This document shows positions 28,734 to 35,519 of a stretch of 35,519 nt of DNA, piece by piece. The position numbers were made by a program, and so were the translations under genes. Each line of letters opens with the position of its first letter. The stretch's first letter is position 1. The stretch spans positions 1-35,519 of the forward strand of contig NZ_ATMI01000009.1 of assembly GCF_000439375.1 (NCBI RefSeq). Direction: 5' to 3'. The notes beneath the pieces are model-generated. The model was given only the letters and a program-made list of their open reading frames with translations. It had not been told where the DNA came from and made no database searches. Source of the stretch: Tatumella saanichensis. GTDB taxonomy: Bacteria; Pseudomonadota; Gammaproteobacteria; Enterobacterales; Enterobacteriaceae.

Positions 28734-29960
28734 GTGCACAACAAAAAAACGGTAACTCCGGCGAAAGCCATGCTAGCGGCCATCAGTGGCTATGCGATGG
28801 ATGGTTTCGACCTCTTGATCCTCGGGTTCATGCTGCCAGCGATTAGCGCATCGTTGTCGCTTAACTACTCACAGGCCGGTGCGCTGGTCACTTGGACGCT
28901 AATCGGGGCGGTGGTCGGAGGGATCCTGTTTGGTGCCTTGAGTGACCGCTACGGGCGGATGAAAATCCTGACCCTGACTATTTTGATGTTCTCGGTCTTT
29001 ACCGGCCTGTGTGCCATCGCCCGCGGCTATCACGATCTGCTGCTATACCGTACCTTGGCCGGTGTCGGTCTGGGTGGCGAGTTTGGTATCGGTATGGCAC
29101 TGATTGCCGAGGCTTGGCCCGTCAGTAAACGTAACCGTGCATCGGCCTGGGTAGGGATCGGCTGGCAGGGGGGAGTGTTAATGGCTGCTTTCCTCACTCC
29201 GCTGTTACTGACGTATATCAGTTGGCGCGGTATGTTCCTGGTGGGGTTAGTCCCGGCGTTGTTTTCGTTTTTTATCCGTCGCGGTCTCGGGGAGCCGGAA
29301 GGTTTTACCCGTGAAATGGCGCAGGCACCGGCACTCTCCTTTATCGCTCGCCTGAAACTGCTGTGTAAGGATGTCCCGACCACCAAAGCCAGCTTAGGTA
29401 TTTTTATCCTCTGCTCGGTCCAAAATTTCGGTTACTACGGACTGATGATCTGGATGCCGGGTTATCTGTCGAAAATGTTCGGTTTCAGCCTTACCAAATC
29501 TGGGGTCTGGACAGCCGTTACGGTGCTGGGAATGACGCTGGGGATTGCGCTGTTTGGCTGGTTGGCCGATCGCTTTTCCCGCCGTTCGGTCTTTATTGTC
29601 TATCAGTTGGGGGCAGTCATTATGGTGATCGTTTATGCGCAGTTGACTGACCCGACGCTGATGTTAGTGGCCGGAGCGGTAATGGGGATGTTTGTGAATG
29701 GCATGATTGGTGGCTACGGTGCGCTGATCTCTGATACCTATCCGGCTGCTGCCCGGGCCACGGCGCAGAACGTACTGTTCAATGCTGGCCGGGCAGTGGG
29801 TGGCCTTGGGCCGGTGGTGATCGGCATGCTGGCTTCTCAGTGGTCGTTCAGCGCAGCCATTACCCTGCTGGCCTCGATCTATGTGCTGGATATGCTTGCC
29901 ACCCTTCTGCTGCTACCTCGATCTCGAGGAAGTGAGGATTCGCTGGGTGCCATCGGGTAA
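28734..29960 (+). CDS. Major facilitator superfamily transporter, aromatic-acid/sugar-acid symporter type
   Basis: About 408 residues from the GTG at 28734 (VHNKKTVTPAKAMLAAISGY); the frame is open further upstream, but that part runs through the phoU terminator. Twelve transmembrane helices. MFS motif A appears in loop 2-3 as GALSDRYGRMK and again in loop 8-9 as GWLADRFSRRS. The opening GYAMDGFDLLILGFMLPAIS, with Asp in helix 1, is typical of the aromatic acid:H+ symporter and related sialate/sugar-acid carriers. The substrate cannot be read from sequence. It sits alone between the pst terminator and the nfeD operon; E. coli has different genes after phoU. Confidence 0.85.
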   Translation: MHNKKTVTPAKAMLAAISGYAMDGFDLLILGFMLPAISASLSLNYSQAGALVTWTLIGAVVGGILFGALSDRYGRMKILTLTILMFSVFTGLCAIARGYHDLLLYRTLAGVGLGGEFGIGMALIAEAWPVSKRNRASAWVGIGWQGGVLMAAFLTPLLLTYISWRGMFLVGLVPALFSFFIRRGLGEPEGFTREMAQAPALSFIARLKLLCKDVPTTKASLGIFILCSVQNFGYYGLMIWMPGYLSKMFGFSLTKSGVWTAVTVLGMTLGIALFGWLADRFSRRSVFIVYQLGAVIMVIVYAQLTDPTLMLVAGAVMGMFVNGMIGGYGALISDTYPAAARATAQNVLFNAGRAVGGLGPVVIGMLASQWSFSAAITLLASIYVLDMLATLLLLPRSRGSEDSLGAIG

Positions 29961-30119
29961 GGTGATTGGCCTATTGAGATCACAAAAAAGTCGAGTAATA
30001 GGGTGCGATACACAGTTTGAGGACCCTGCGCAGGCGGACTACTGATTTTTCAGGCAAGATAAGTCTTCGGACGCTGTTATCACTGGTTGAGGCGATCAGC
30101 GGCCTAAAAGGAGGGAAGC

Positions 30120-30560
30120 ATGGAAATAACCGCACTATTCTGGTTCTGGGTGGCGATTGCGGCGATCTTCGGCCTGATTGAACTCTTTACCGTCACATTT
30201 TTCGGTCTATGGATGGCGCTGGCGGCCCTGGTTCCGGCAATCACTGTGCTGATGGTGCCGCAATTAGCGGTAGTTCCACAGGTTGTGCTCTGGCTGGTAG
30301 CGTCTCTGCTGTGCGCATGGATCTGGGTTCGCTGGGTACGCAGTCCGCCGGAACCTTTTATCGCCGAACCTCTCATCGGCCAGCAGGGACTGTTGGCCTC
30401 CGCGTTAGAGCCTGGCAGCAGCGGGATACTCCTGCTGATGAAACCGGTGCTGGGGCGGCAAGAGTGGCCCTGCATCAGTGATCAGCCCTTAGCCCGTCAG
30501 GCCCGAGTCCGAGTCGTGGCTATGGTAGACAATGGCCAGGTCAAAGTAGCAGCGGTTTAA
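30120..30560 (+). CDS. Short NfeD-family membrane protein (YbbJ-like)
   Basis: 146 residues. Three or so hydrophobic helices in the first 75 residues (LFWFWVAIAAIFGLIELFTV, FFGLWMALAALVPAI, QVVLWLVASLLCAWIWVRWV). A C-terminal OB-fold NfeD domain follows, with the pattern LIGQQGLLASAL and GRQEWPCISDQPL. It lacks the N-terminal ClpP-like serine-protease domain of long NfeD. These proteins partner with stomatin-like proteins, as does its neighbour here. It has a very strong ribosome-binding site (AAAGGAGGG) and is 29 bases before the SPFH gene. It resembles E. coli YbbJ (partner of QmcA), but the locus is not ybbJ-qmcA. Confidence 0.85.
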   Translation: MEITALFWFWVAIAAIFGLIELFTVTFFGLWMALAALVPAITVLMVPQLAVVPQVVLWLVASLLCAWIWVRWVRSPPEPFIAEPLIGQQGLLASALEPGSSGILLLMKPVLGRQEWPCISDQPLARQARVRVVAMVDNGQVKVAAV

Positions 30561-30589
30561 CCTTTAAGATATCCCAAGGAGGATAGCGT

Positions 30590-31537
30590 ATGACACCGGG
30601 ACTGATTGCGATTTTCTTACTGATTATTTTGCTAGCGATTTCGTTTTTTAAATGTGTCCGTATTGTCCCTCAGGCGGACCAGTGGATTGTCGAACGATTG
30701 GGTAAATACCACACCACCCTCAATCCGGGACTGAATATCTTGATCCCGTTTATTGATGTGGTGGCCTATAAGATGTCCGCCAAAGACCAAATGTTTGAAA
30801 TCCAAGGGATTGAGGGGATCACCAAAGATAATGCTACCGTTGGGGTAAATGCCATCTGCTTTATCCGCGTGGCAGATCCCAACAAAGCAGCTTACGGGGT
30901 CGACAGTTACAGCGCGGCGGTACAGAATCTAGTCATGACCACCATCCGTAATGCGGTCGGCGGGATGAACCTCGATGATACCTTATCTAACCGTGACCAA
31001 CTGGCGGTAACCCTGCGTGCCAATATGGAAGAGCAGATGAACGACTGGGGGCTGATCCTCAGAACCGTGGATATTCAGGATATCACTCCGTCAGATTCTA
31101 TGCGCAAATCGATGGAGCAGCAGGCAGCGGCAGAGCGTGAACGTAAAGCGACCGAAACCCGCGCCGAAGGGAATAAAAATGCCGCTATTCGCGAAGCCGA
31201 AGGGAAAAAGCAGGCAATGATCCTTGATGCTGAAGCAAAACTCGAAGCTTCACGGCGTGAAGCTGAAGCCATTGAAACGCTGGCCGCCGGGCAGCGTAAA
31301 GCGACGGAACAGCTGGCTCAGGCACTGATCGCCGCCGGAGGCCATCAGGCTATGTCGTTCCAGCTGGCCAATAACTATGTAACTACCCTCGGGGAACTGT
31401 CGAAAAGTGATAATGCCAAGGTGGTGGCGATGCCCGCCGATCTAGCACAGGCTGTGGGCGGGCTACTGAATGCCGGTGCCTTGATGTCAGTCGGTGCTGA
31501 AGTTGCCAGCAGCAACCCGAACTCCCGCTCCCGGTGA
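30590..31537 (+). CDS. Stomatin/SPFH-domain membrane protein (QmcA-like)
   Basis: 315 residues. One N-terminal membrane segment (about 3-22) is followed by an SPFH/band 7 domain: VPQADQWIVERLGKYHTTLN, PGLNILIPFID, the KDNATVGVNAICFIRV segment, and DIQDITPSDSMRKSM. Then comes an Ala/Glu/Lys-rich coiled coil (about 170-245: ERKATETRAEGNKNAAI, EAEGKKQAMILDAEAKLEAS), with a tail ending SNPNSRSR. SPFH proteins form large membrane-associated cages linked to lipid microdomains and protease control. The strong ribosome-binding site AAGGAGG and close spacing to the NfeD gene show an operon. Whether a second, standard qmcA exists elsewhere cannot be seen. Confidence 0.9.
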   Translation: MTPGLIAIFLLIILLAISFFKCVRIVPQADQWIVERLGKYHTTLNPGLNILIPFIDVVAYKMSAKDQMFEIQGIEGITKDNATVGVNAICFIRVADPNKAAYGVDSYSAAVQNLVMTTIRNAVGGMNLDDTLSNRDQLAVTLRANMEEQMNDWGLILRTVDIQDITPSDSMRKSMEQQAAAERERKATETRAEGNKNAAIREAEGKKQAMILDAEAKLEASRREAEAIETLAAGQRKATEQLAQALIAAGGHQAMSFQLANNYVTTLGELSKSDNAKVVAMPADLAQAVGGLLNAGALMSVGAEVASSNPNSRSR

Positions 31538-31545
31538 GGTGTTAC

Positions 31546-31575
31546 CACCGGCCCGGGAGGCCGGTGTTTTCTTTT
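31546..31575 (+). terminator. Terminator after the NfeD/SPFH operon
   Basis: CACCGGCC (31546-31553), loop CGGGA, GGCCGGTG (31559-31566), then TTTTCTTTT. It lies between the convergent SPFH and mnmE genes. Confidence 0.88.
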
Positions 31576-32938
31576 ACTTGCCGATACAGAAGCTGGAGAA
31601 GATCCGGCCTAGCAGATCATCGGCGGTAAATTCACCGGTGATTTCACTCAACGCCTGCTGAGCGAGGCGAAGTTCTTCCGCTAACAACTCGCCGGCACGG
31701 GCACCTAGTAATTGGTCACGGCCCTGTAACAGGTGAACATTGGCTAATTCCAGCGCTTCCAGATGACGGCGGCGGGCAATAAAACCGCCTTCGACATTAC
31801 CGGCAAAACCCATGCTCTCTTTTAGGTGGTCACGCAAGGTCTCCACGCCCGCCCCGGAACGCGCAGACAGACGGATCAGGGTATGGTGACTGGAGGTATC
31901 TGCCCCCGCTGCTTCGCCGGTGACATCCGCTTTATTACGGATCACGGTGACCGGCATCGCCGCAGGTAAACGGGCGATAAACTCCGGCCAGATCGCCTGT
32001 GGATCGGTTTCGGCAGTCGTGGTCCCGTCCACCATAAACAGCACATGATCAGCCTGTTCGATCTCCTGCCAAGCACGCTCGATACCGATACGCTCGACTT
32101 CATCGCTGGCTTCACGCAGTCCAGCGGTATCGATAATATGCAGTGGCATACCGTCGATATGGATATGCTCGCGTAGGACATCGCGGGTGGTCCCGGCAAT
32201 GTCAGTAACAATGGCCGCTTCTCTGCCCGCCAGTGCATTCAGTAGACTGGATTTTCCGGCGTTAGGCCGTCCGGCGATCACTACTTTCATCCCTTCGCGT
32301 AACAGGCTGCCTTGACGGGCTTCCTGACGGACATGGTTTAGATCACTGATCACGCCGTCCAGTTGGGCTTCGATTTTACCGTCAGACAGAAAATCGATCT
32401 CTTCGTCTGGAAAATCGATGGCGGCTTCCACATAAATCCGCAGGTGGGTAAGGGCTTCAACCAGACCATTGACCCGCTGTGAGAAGACCCCTTGTAAGGA
32501 GTTGACCGCCGAACGGGCAGCCTGTTCGGAACTGGCATCGATCAGGTCGGCGATAGCTTCGGCCTGTGCCAGGTCCAGTTTATCATTGAGGAAGGCACGC
32601 TCCGAGAACTCACCCGGTCTGGCAATACGCAGGCCGGGGAGGGCGACGATACGTTTCAGCAGCAGGTCGAGGATCACCGGACCGCCGTGTCCCTGTAATT
32701 CCAGCACATCTTCGCCGGTGAAGGAGTTCGGTCCCGGGAACCACAGGGCAATGCCTTGGTCCAGTACCGTGCCATCTGCTTCGCGGAACGGCAGATAATC
32801 GGCATAGCGGGCTTTCGGTAGTTTACCCAGGATCTGTTCTGCGACGCTGGCCGCTTTCGGGCCGGAAATACGCAAGATGCCGACCCCGCCACGACCCGGT
32901 GGGGTTGCCTGGGCGACGATGGTATCGCTGTGGCTCAT
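31574..32938 (-). CDS. mnmE: tRNA-modification GTPase MnmE
   Basis: 454 residues, as in E. coli. With MnmG it makes the 5-carboxymethylaminomethyl modification of wobble uridine. The N-terminal formyl-THF-binding domain starts [20 protein letters not shown]. The G domain inserted in the helical region has [24 protein letters not shown] and NKAD. The C-terminal catalytic Cys is present in the final FCIGK. It lies downstream of yidC after an intercistronic terminator-like hairpin. Confidence 0.98.
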   Translation of the reverse strand: MSHSDTIVAQATPPGRGGVGILRISGPKAASVAEQILGKLPKARYADYLPFREADGTVLDQGIALWFPGPNSFTGEDVLELQGHGGPVILDLLLKRIVALPGLRIARPGEFSERAFLNDKLDLAQAEAIADLIDASSEQAARSAVNSLQGVFSQRVNGLVEALTHLRIYVEAAIDFPDEEIDFLSDGKIEAQLDGVISDLNHVRQEARQGSLLREGMKVVIAGRPNAGKSSLLNALAGREAAIVTDIAGTTRDVLREHIHIDGMPLHIIDTAGLREASDEVERIGIERAWQEIEQADHVLFMVDGTTTAETDPQAIWPEFIARLPAAMPVTVIRNKADVTGEAAGADTSSHHTLIRLSARSGAGVETLRDHLKESMGFAGNVEGGFIARRRHLEALELANVHLLQGRDQLLGARAGELLAEELRLAQQALSEITGEFTADDLLGRIFSSFCIGK

Positions 32939-32959
32939 AACTGTTCTCTCTTTACCAAT

Positions 32960-32986
32960 AAAAAAAGGCGGTCAAATGACCGCCTT
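32960..32986 (-). terminator. Terminator or attenuator between yidC and mnmE
   Basis: On the minus strand AAGGCGGTC-ATTT-GACCGCCTT is followed by a run of T. It is 50 bases past the yidC stop and about 22 bases before mnmE, so mnmE expression needs readthrough or a promoter close to its start. Confidence 0.85.
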
Positions 32987-33038
32987 ATCCTATCCTGAGT
33001 TGTCAGGAGGGTCACGCAGACTGGCTGCGTGTCCGCTG

Positions 33039-34682
33039 TCAGGCTTTTTTCTTACGGCTGTGCAGTCCGCGTTTTTCCAGTCCACGATAAATCAGCTGCT
33101 GCTGAAGAATGGTGACCAGGTTGCTGACGATATAGTACAGCACCAGACCGGATGGGAACCACAGGAAGAACACCGTAAAGATAACCGGCATAAAGGTCAT
33201 GATCTTCTGCTGAGTCGGATCAGTGACGGTGGTCGGTGACATCTTCTGAATAAAGAACATGGTCACACCCATCAGGATTGGCAGGATGTAGTACGGGTCC
33301 TGCGCTGATAGGTCATGGATCCACAGGATAAACGGCGCATGGCGCAGTTCAACCGAGCCTGACAGCATGTAATACAGTGCCAGGAAGATTGGCATCTGGA
33401 TCACTAGCGGCAGACAGCCACCCAGCGGATTCACTTTTTCTTCTTTATACAGCGCCATCATTTCCTGGCTGATACGCTGCTTATCGTCACCCAAGCGCTC
33501 ACGCATTGCCTGAATTTTCGGTTGCAGCATGCGCATTTTCGCCATAGAGGTGTATTGCGCACGGGTCAGCGGGTACATGATACCGCGAACGATAAAGGTG
33601 ATCACGATAATGGAGAAGCCCCAGTTACCGATAAAGCTGTGGATAAACTTCAGCAGCTTAAACAGTGGCTGAGAGATAAACCATAACCAACCGTAATCAA
33701 CGGTTAAATCCAGGTGCGGAGACACTGCCGCCATCTGATCCTGAATTTCAGGACCAACCCACAGGGTTGAGTTCAGATCCTGCTGCGTGCCCGGGGCAAT
33801 CGTCACCGGCGCGGATTTATAACCAATCGCCGCGACACCGTTACCCAAGTTACTGGTGTACAGGGTATTGCTTCCGGCAGTGCGTGGTACCCAAGCTGTC
33901 GCAAAGTACTGCTGCAGCATGGCAACCCAGCCATTGTCAGTATTGGTATTCAGGTTTTCGTTATCGGCAATGGTATCGAATTTATACTTTTCATACTTTT
34001 CGTTGCTGGTGGAGTAAGCCGCACCACGGAAAGTGTGTAAAGCAAAGTTCTTGCTGCCGGTATCGCGCGCTTTTGGCAGGTCGATAGTCTGCTTCAGCTG
34101 ACCAAACATCGACACTTCCAGAGGCTGAGTGGAGACGTTGTTGACGTGGTAATCCACATCTACCGCGTAACCGCCGCGCTTAAAGATGAAGGTTTTGGTG
34201 TAGACAACGCCGTCCTGACCGGTCCAAGTCAGAGGAACACGCAGTTCCGCCTGACCATCAGCCAACTGATAGCTTTGCTGGGCCGCCGTATACAGGGGCC
34301 GGGCACCGTTAGACGGGTTATCCGGACCGTTACGACCGGTCAAACCGCTCTGGGCCTGATACAGGAAGTCAGGCGAGGTTTCCAGCAACTGGAAAGGCTG
34401 AGAAGAGCCCAGTTTGTCAGAGTAGGCCAGCAGCTGTGCCTGCTCGACATCACCGCCACGGGTATTGATTTCAACAGACAGAACATCTGTCTTAACAGTA
34501 ATCGTTTTGCCTTCACCACTGGCGGGCACGCCCTGGTTTGCGACATCACCTGCGGTGCTGTTCGTATTCTGAGTAGTCTGAGTTTGCGCTGGCTGAGGAT
34601 TGTGGTCCGTCTGCCAGGCTTGCCAGATCATAAAAGACACGAACAGAAAAGCGATGAAAAAGAGATTGCGTTGCGAATCCAT
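33039..34682 (-). CDS. yidC: Membrane protein insertase YidC
   Basis: 547 residues (E. coli 548). Inserts inner-membrane proteins alone or with SecYEG. An N-terminal signal-anchor helix ([20 protein letters not shown]) is followed by a large periplasmic P1 domain (about 30-340), then the conserved five-helix core. The core holds the hydrophilic-groove Arg in [20 protein letters not shown], the C1 loop with [20 protein letters not shown], and a basic C-terminus ([11 protein letters not shown]) that contacts the ribosome. It starts two bases after the yidD stop. Confidence 0.98.
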   Translation of the reverse strand: MDSQRNLFFIAFLFVSFMIWQAWQTDHNPQPAQTQTTQNTNSTAGDVANQGVPASGEGKTITVKTDVLSVEINTRGGDVEQAQLLAYSDKLGSSQPFQLLETSPDFLYQAQSGLTGRNGPDNPSNGARPLYTAAQQSYQLADGQAELRVPLTWTGQDGVVYTKTFIFKRGGYAVDVDYHVNNVSTQPLEVSMFGQLKQTIDLPKARDTGSKNFALHTFRGAAYSTSNEKYEKYKFDTIADNENLNTNTDNGWVAMLQQYFATAWVPRTAGSNTLYTSNLGNGVAAIGYKSAPVTIAPGTQQDLNSTLWVGPEIQDQMAAVSPHLDLTVDYGWLWFISQPLFKLLKFIHSFIGNWGFSIIVITFIVRGIMYPLTRAQYTSMAKMRMLQPKIQAMRERLGDDKQRISQEMMALYKEEKVNPLGGCLPLVIQMPIFLALYYMLSGSVELRHAPFILWIHDLSAQDPYYILPILMGVTMFFIQKMSPTTVTDPTQQKIMTFMPVIFTVFFLWFPSGLVLYYIVSNLVTILQQQLIYRGLEKRGLHSRKKKA

Positions 34683-34684
34683 CG

Positions 34685-34942
34685 TTAGTTTTCTCTGGTA
34701 TCAGTGTTTTTTGGCGGCACAGGATCGTCACCACCCGAATGTAAAGGGTGGCATTTTAATACGCGTTTCACCGTCAACCAACTGCCTTTTACCATTCCGA
34801 AACGACGTAAGGCTTCGATACTGTAATGGGAACAGGTTGGATTGAAACGGCAATGAGGCCCCAGCAGAGGACTTATTGCCCGTTGATAAACGCGGATTAA
34901 AACAATCAGGAGCCGCGCACCAGGCGACAATGACGACGCCAT
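34685..34942 (-). CDS. yidD: Membrane protein insertion efficiency factor YidD
   Basis: 85 residues, the E. coli length. A small amphipathic protein that helps YidC-dependent insertion. The three conserved Cys are present: [20 protein letters not shown] and [16 protein letters not shown]. Its start lies 37 bases inside rnpA, in another frame, which is conserved in Enterobacterales and implies coupled translation. Confidence 0.97.
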   Translation of the reverse strand: MASSLSPGARLLIVLIRVYQRAISPLLGPHCRFNPTCSHYSIEALRRFGMVKGSWLTVKRVLKCHPLHSGGDDPVPPKNTDTREN

Positions 34943-35265
34943 AATTTCTCCAACACTTCCGTCAGCGTTTGATTATCCAGCTCAGCGATCCCTTTTTTGG
35001 CAACAATCACAAAATCCATCGCCGGAAGCTCGTGCTGACGCAAACGAAAGCTTTCCCGGGTTAAGCGTTTAATCCGGTTGCGTTCATGGGCGCGTTTCAC
35101 GTGTTTCTTTGCGACGGTAAGACCGATGCGAGGATGCCCCAGGGAATTCTGGCGGCCGAGAATGGTCAATTGCGGCGTACCAGCACGTTGCGGCTGCTGG
35201 AAGACGAAAGTGAAATGATTGGGAGTTAACAAACGTAACTCCCTGGGAAATGCGAGCTTACCCAT
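34906..35265 (-). CDS. rnpA: Ribonuclease P protein component
   Basis: 119 residues, as in E. coli. It binds the RNase P RNA and pre-tRNA leaders. The RNR motif is seen in [20 protein letters not shown], after the conserved [15 protein letters not shown] strand. It begins 14 bases after the rpmH stop, in the usual rpmH-rnpA-yidD-yidC order. Confidence 0.98.
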   Translation of the reverse strand: MGKLAFPRELRLLTPNHFTFVFQQPQRAGTPQLTILGRQNSLGHPRIGLTVAKKHVKRAHERNRIKRLTRESFRLRQHELPAMDFVIVAKKGIAELDNQTLTEVLEKLWRRHCRLVRGS

Positions 35266-35279
35266 CAGGGTTCGCTTTA

Positions 35280-35432
<153 letters not shown>

Positions 35433-35519
35433 CTAAACTTGAGAATGTTCACTTGGTGACGCGTAGCAGAGTCAGTAAACCGACCGACGCCTCAGTGTAT
35501 TTTAATTAAAGAGGCGGGA

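Overview
The window is a stretch of enterobacterial core chromosome close to the replication origin. The organism is a gammaproteobacterium of the order Enterobacterales. Near-identical orthologues of the E. coli proteins EngB, GlnA, NtrC, TypA, SpoT, Gmk, PstSCAB, PhoU, YidC, RnpA and RpmH are present, with an intact Spot 42 sRNA and E. coli-type control sites for glnA and pstS. Blocks that lie at about 82', 84' and 87' in E. coli are joined here with much of the intervening DNA missing. This fits a smaller genome such as an Erwiniaceae member (Erwinia, Pantoea or Tatumella type). That family guess is inference; the order-level call is firm.

Layout. 1-548: end of an IS3-family insertion sequence (OrfA plus the start of OrfB, minus strand). 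549-888: AT-rich spacer with a terminator, probably from a gene lost to view behind the IS (polA in E. coli). 889-997: Spot 42. 1043-1690 (-): engB. 1846-2673 (+): a metallo-beta-lactamase-fold hydrolase sitting where E. coli has the sRNA csrC. 2865-4977 (+): yihI, a 56-residue membrane-protein ORF, and hemN. 5022-9118 (-): glnG, glnL, glnA, with a sigma-54 promoter and NtrC enhancers upstream of glnA. 9574-14488 (+): typA, then yihX, yihY, dtd, fabY. 14539-17739 (-): yicH and xanP, with a PurR box. 17825-23707 (-): gmk-rpoZ-spoT-trmH-recG. 23928-28621 (+): Pho boxes and pstS-pstC-pstA-pstB-phoU. 28734-29960 (+): an MFS transporter of unknown substrate. 30120-31537 (+): a short NfeD protein paired with a stomatin/SPFH protein. 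31574-35420 (-): rpmH-rnpA-yidD-yidC-mnmE, with dnaA expected just beyond the right end.

Functionally the region combines nitrogen control (glnA-ntrBC), phosphate uptake and signalling (pst-phoU), stringent response and recombination repair (spoT, rpoZ, recG), translation and ribosome assembly GTPases (engB with yihI acting on Der, typA, mnmE), membrane protein insertion (yidC, yidD) and anaerobic haem synthesis (hemN). The accessory material is small: the IS, the MBL hydrolase, the 56-residue ORF, the MFS carrier and the NfeD/SPFH pair. I see no CRISPR array, prophage, toxin-antitoxin pair, tRNA or rRNA, and nothing that looks like a wholly undescribed defence or biosynthetic system. The best leads are the replacement of csrC by the MBL gene with its palindromic upstream region, and the unassigned small membrane ORF.
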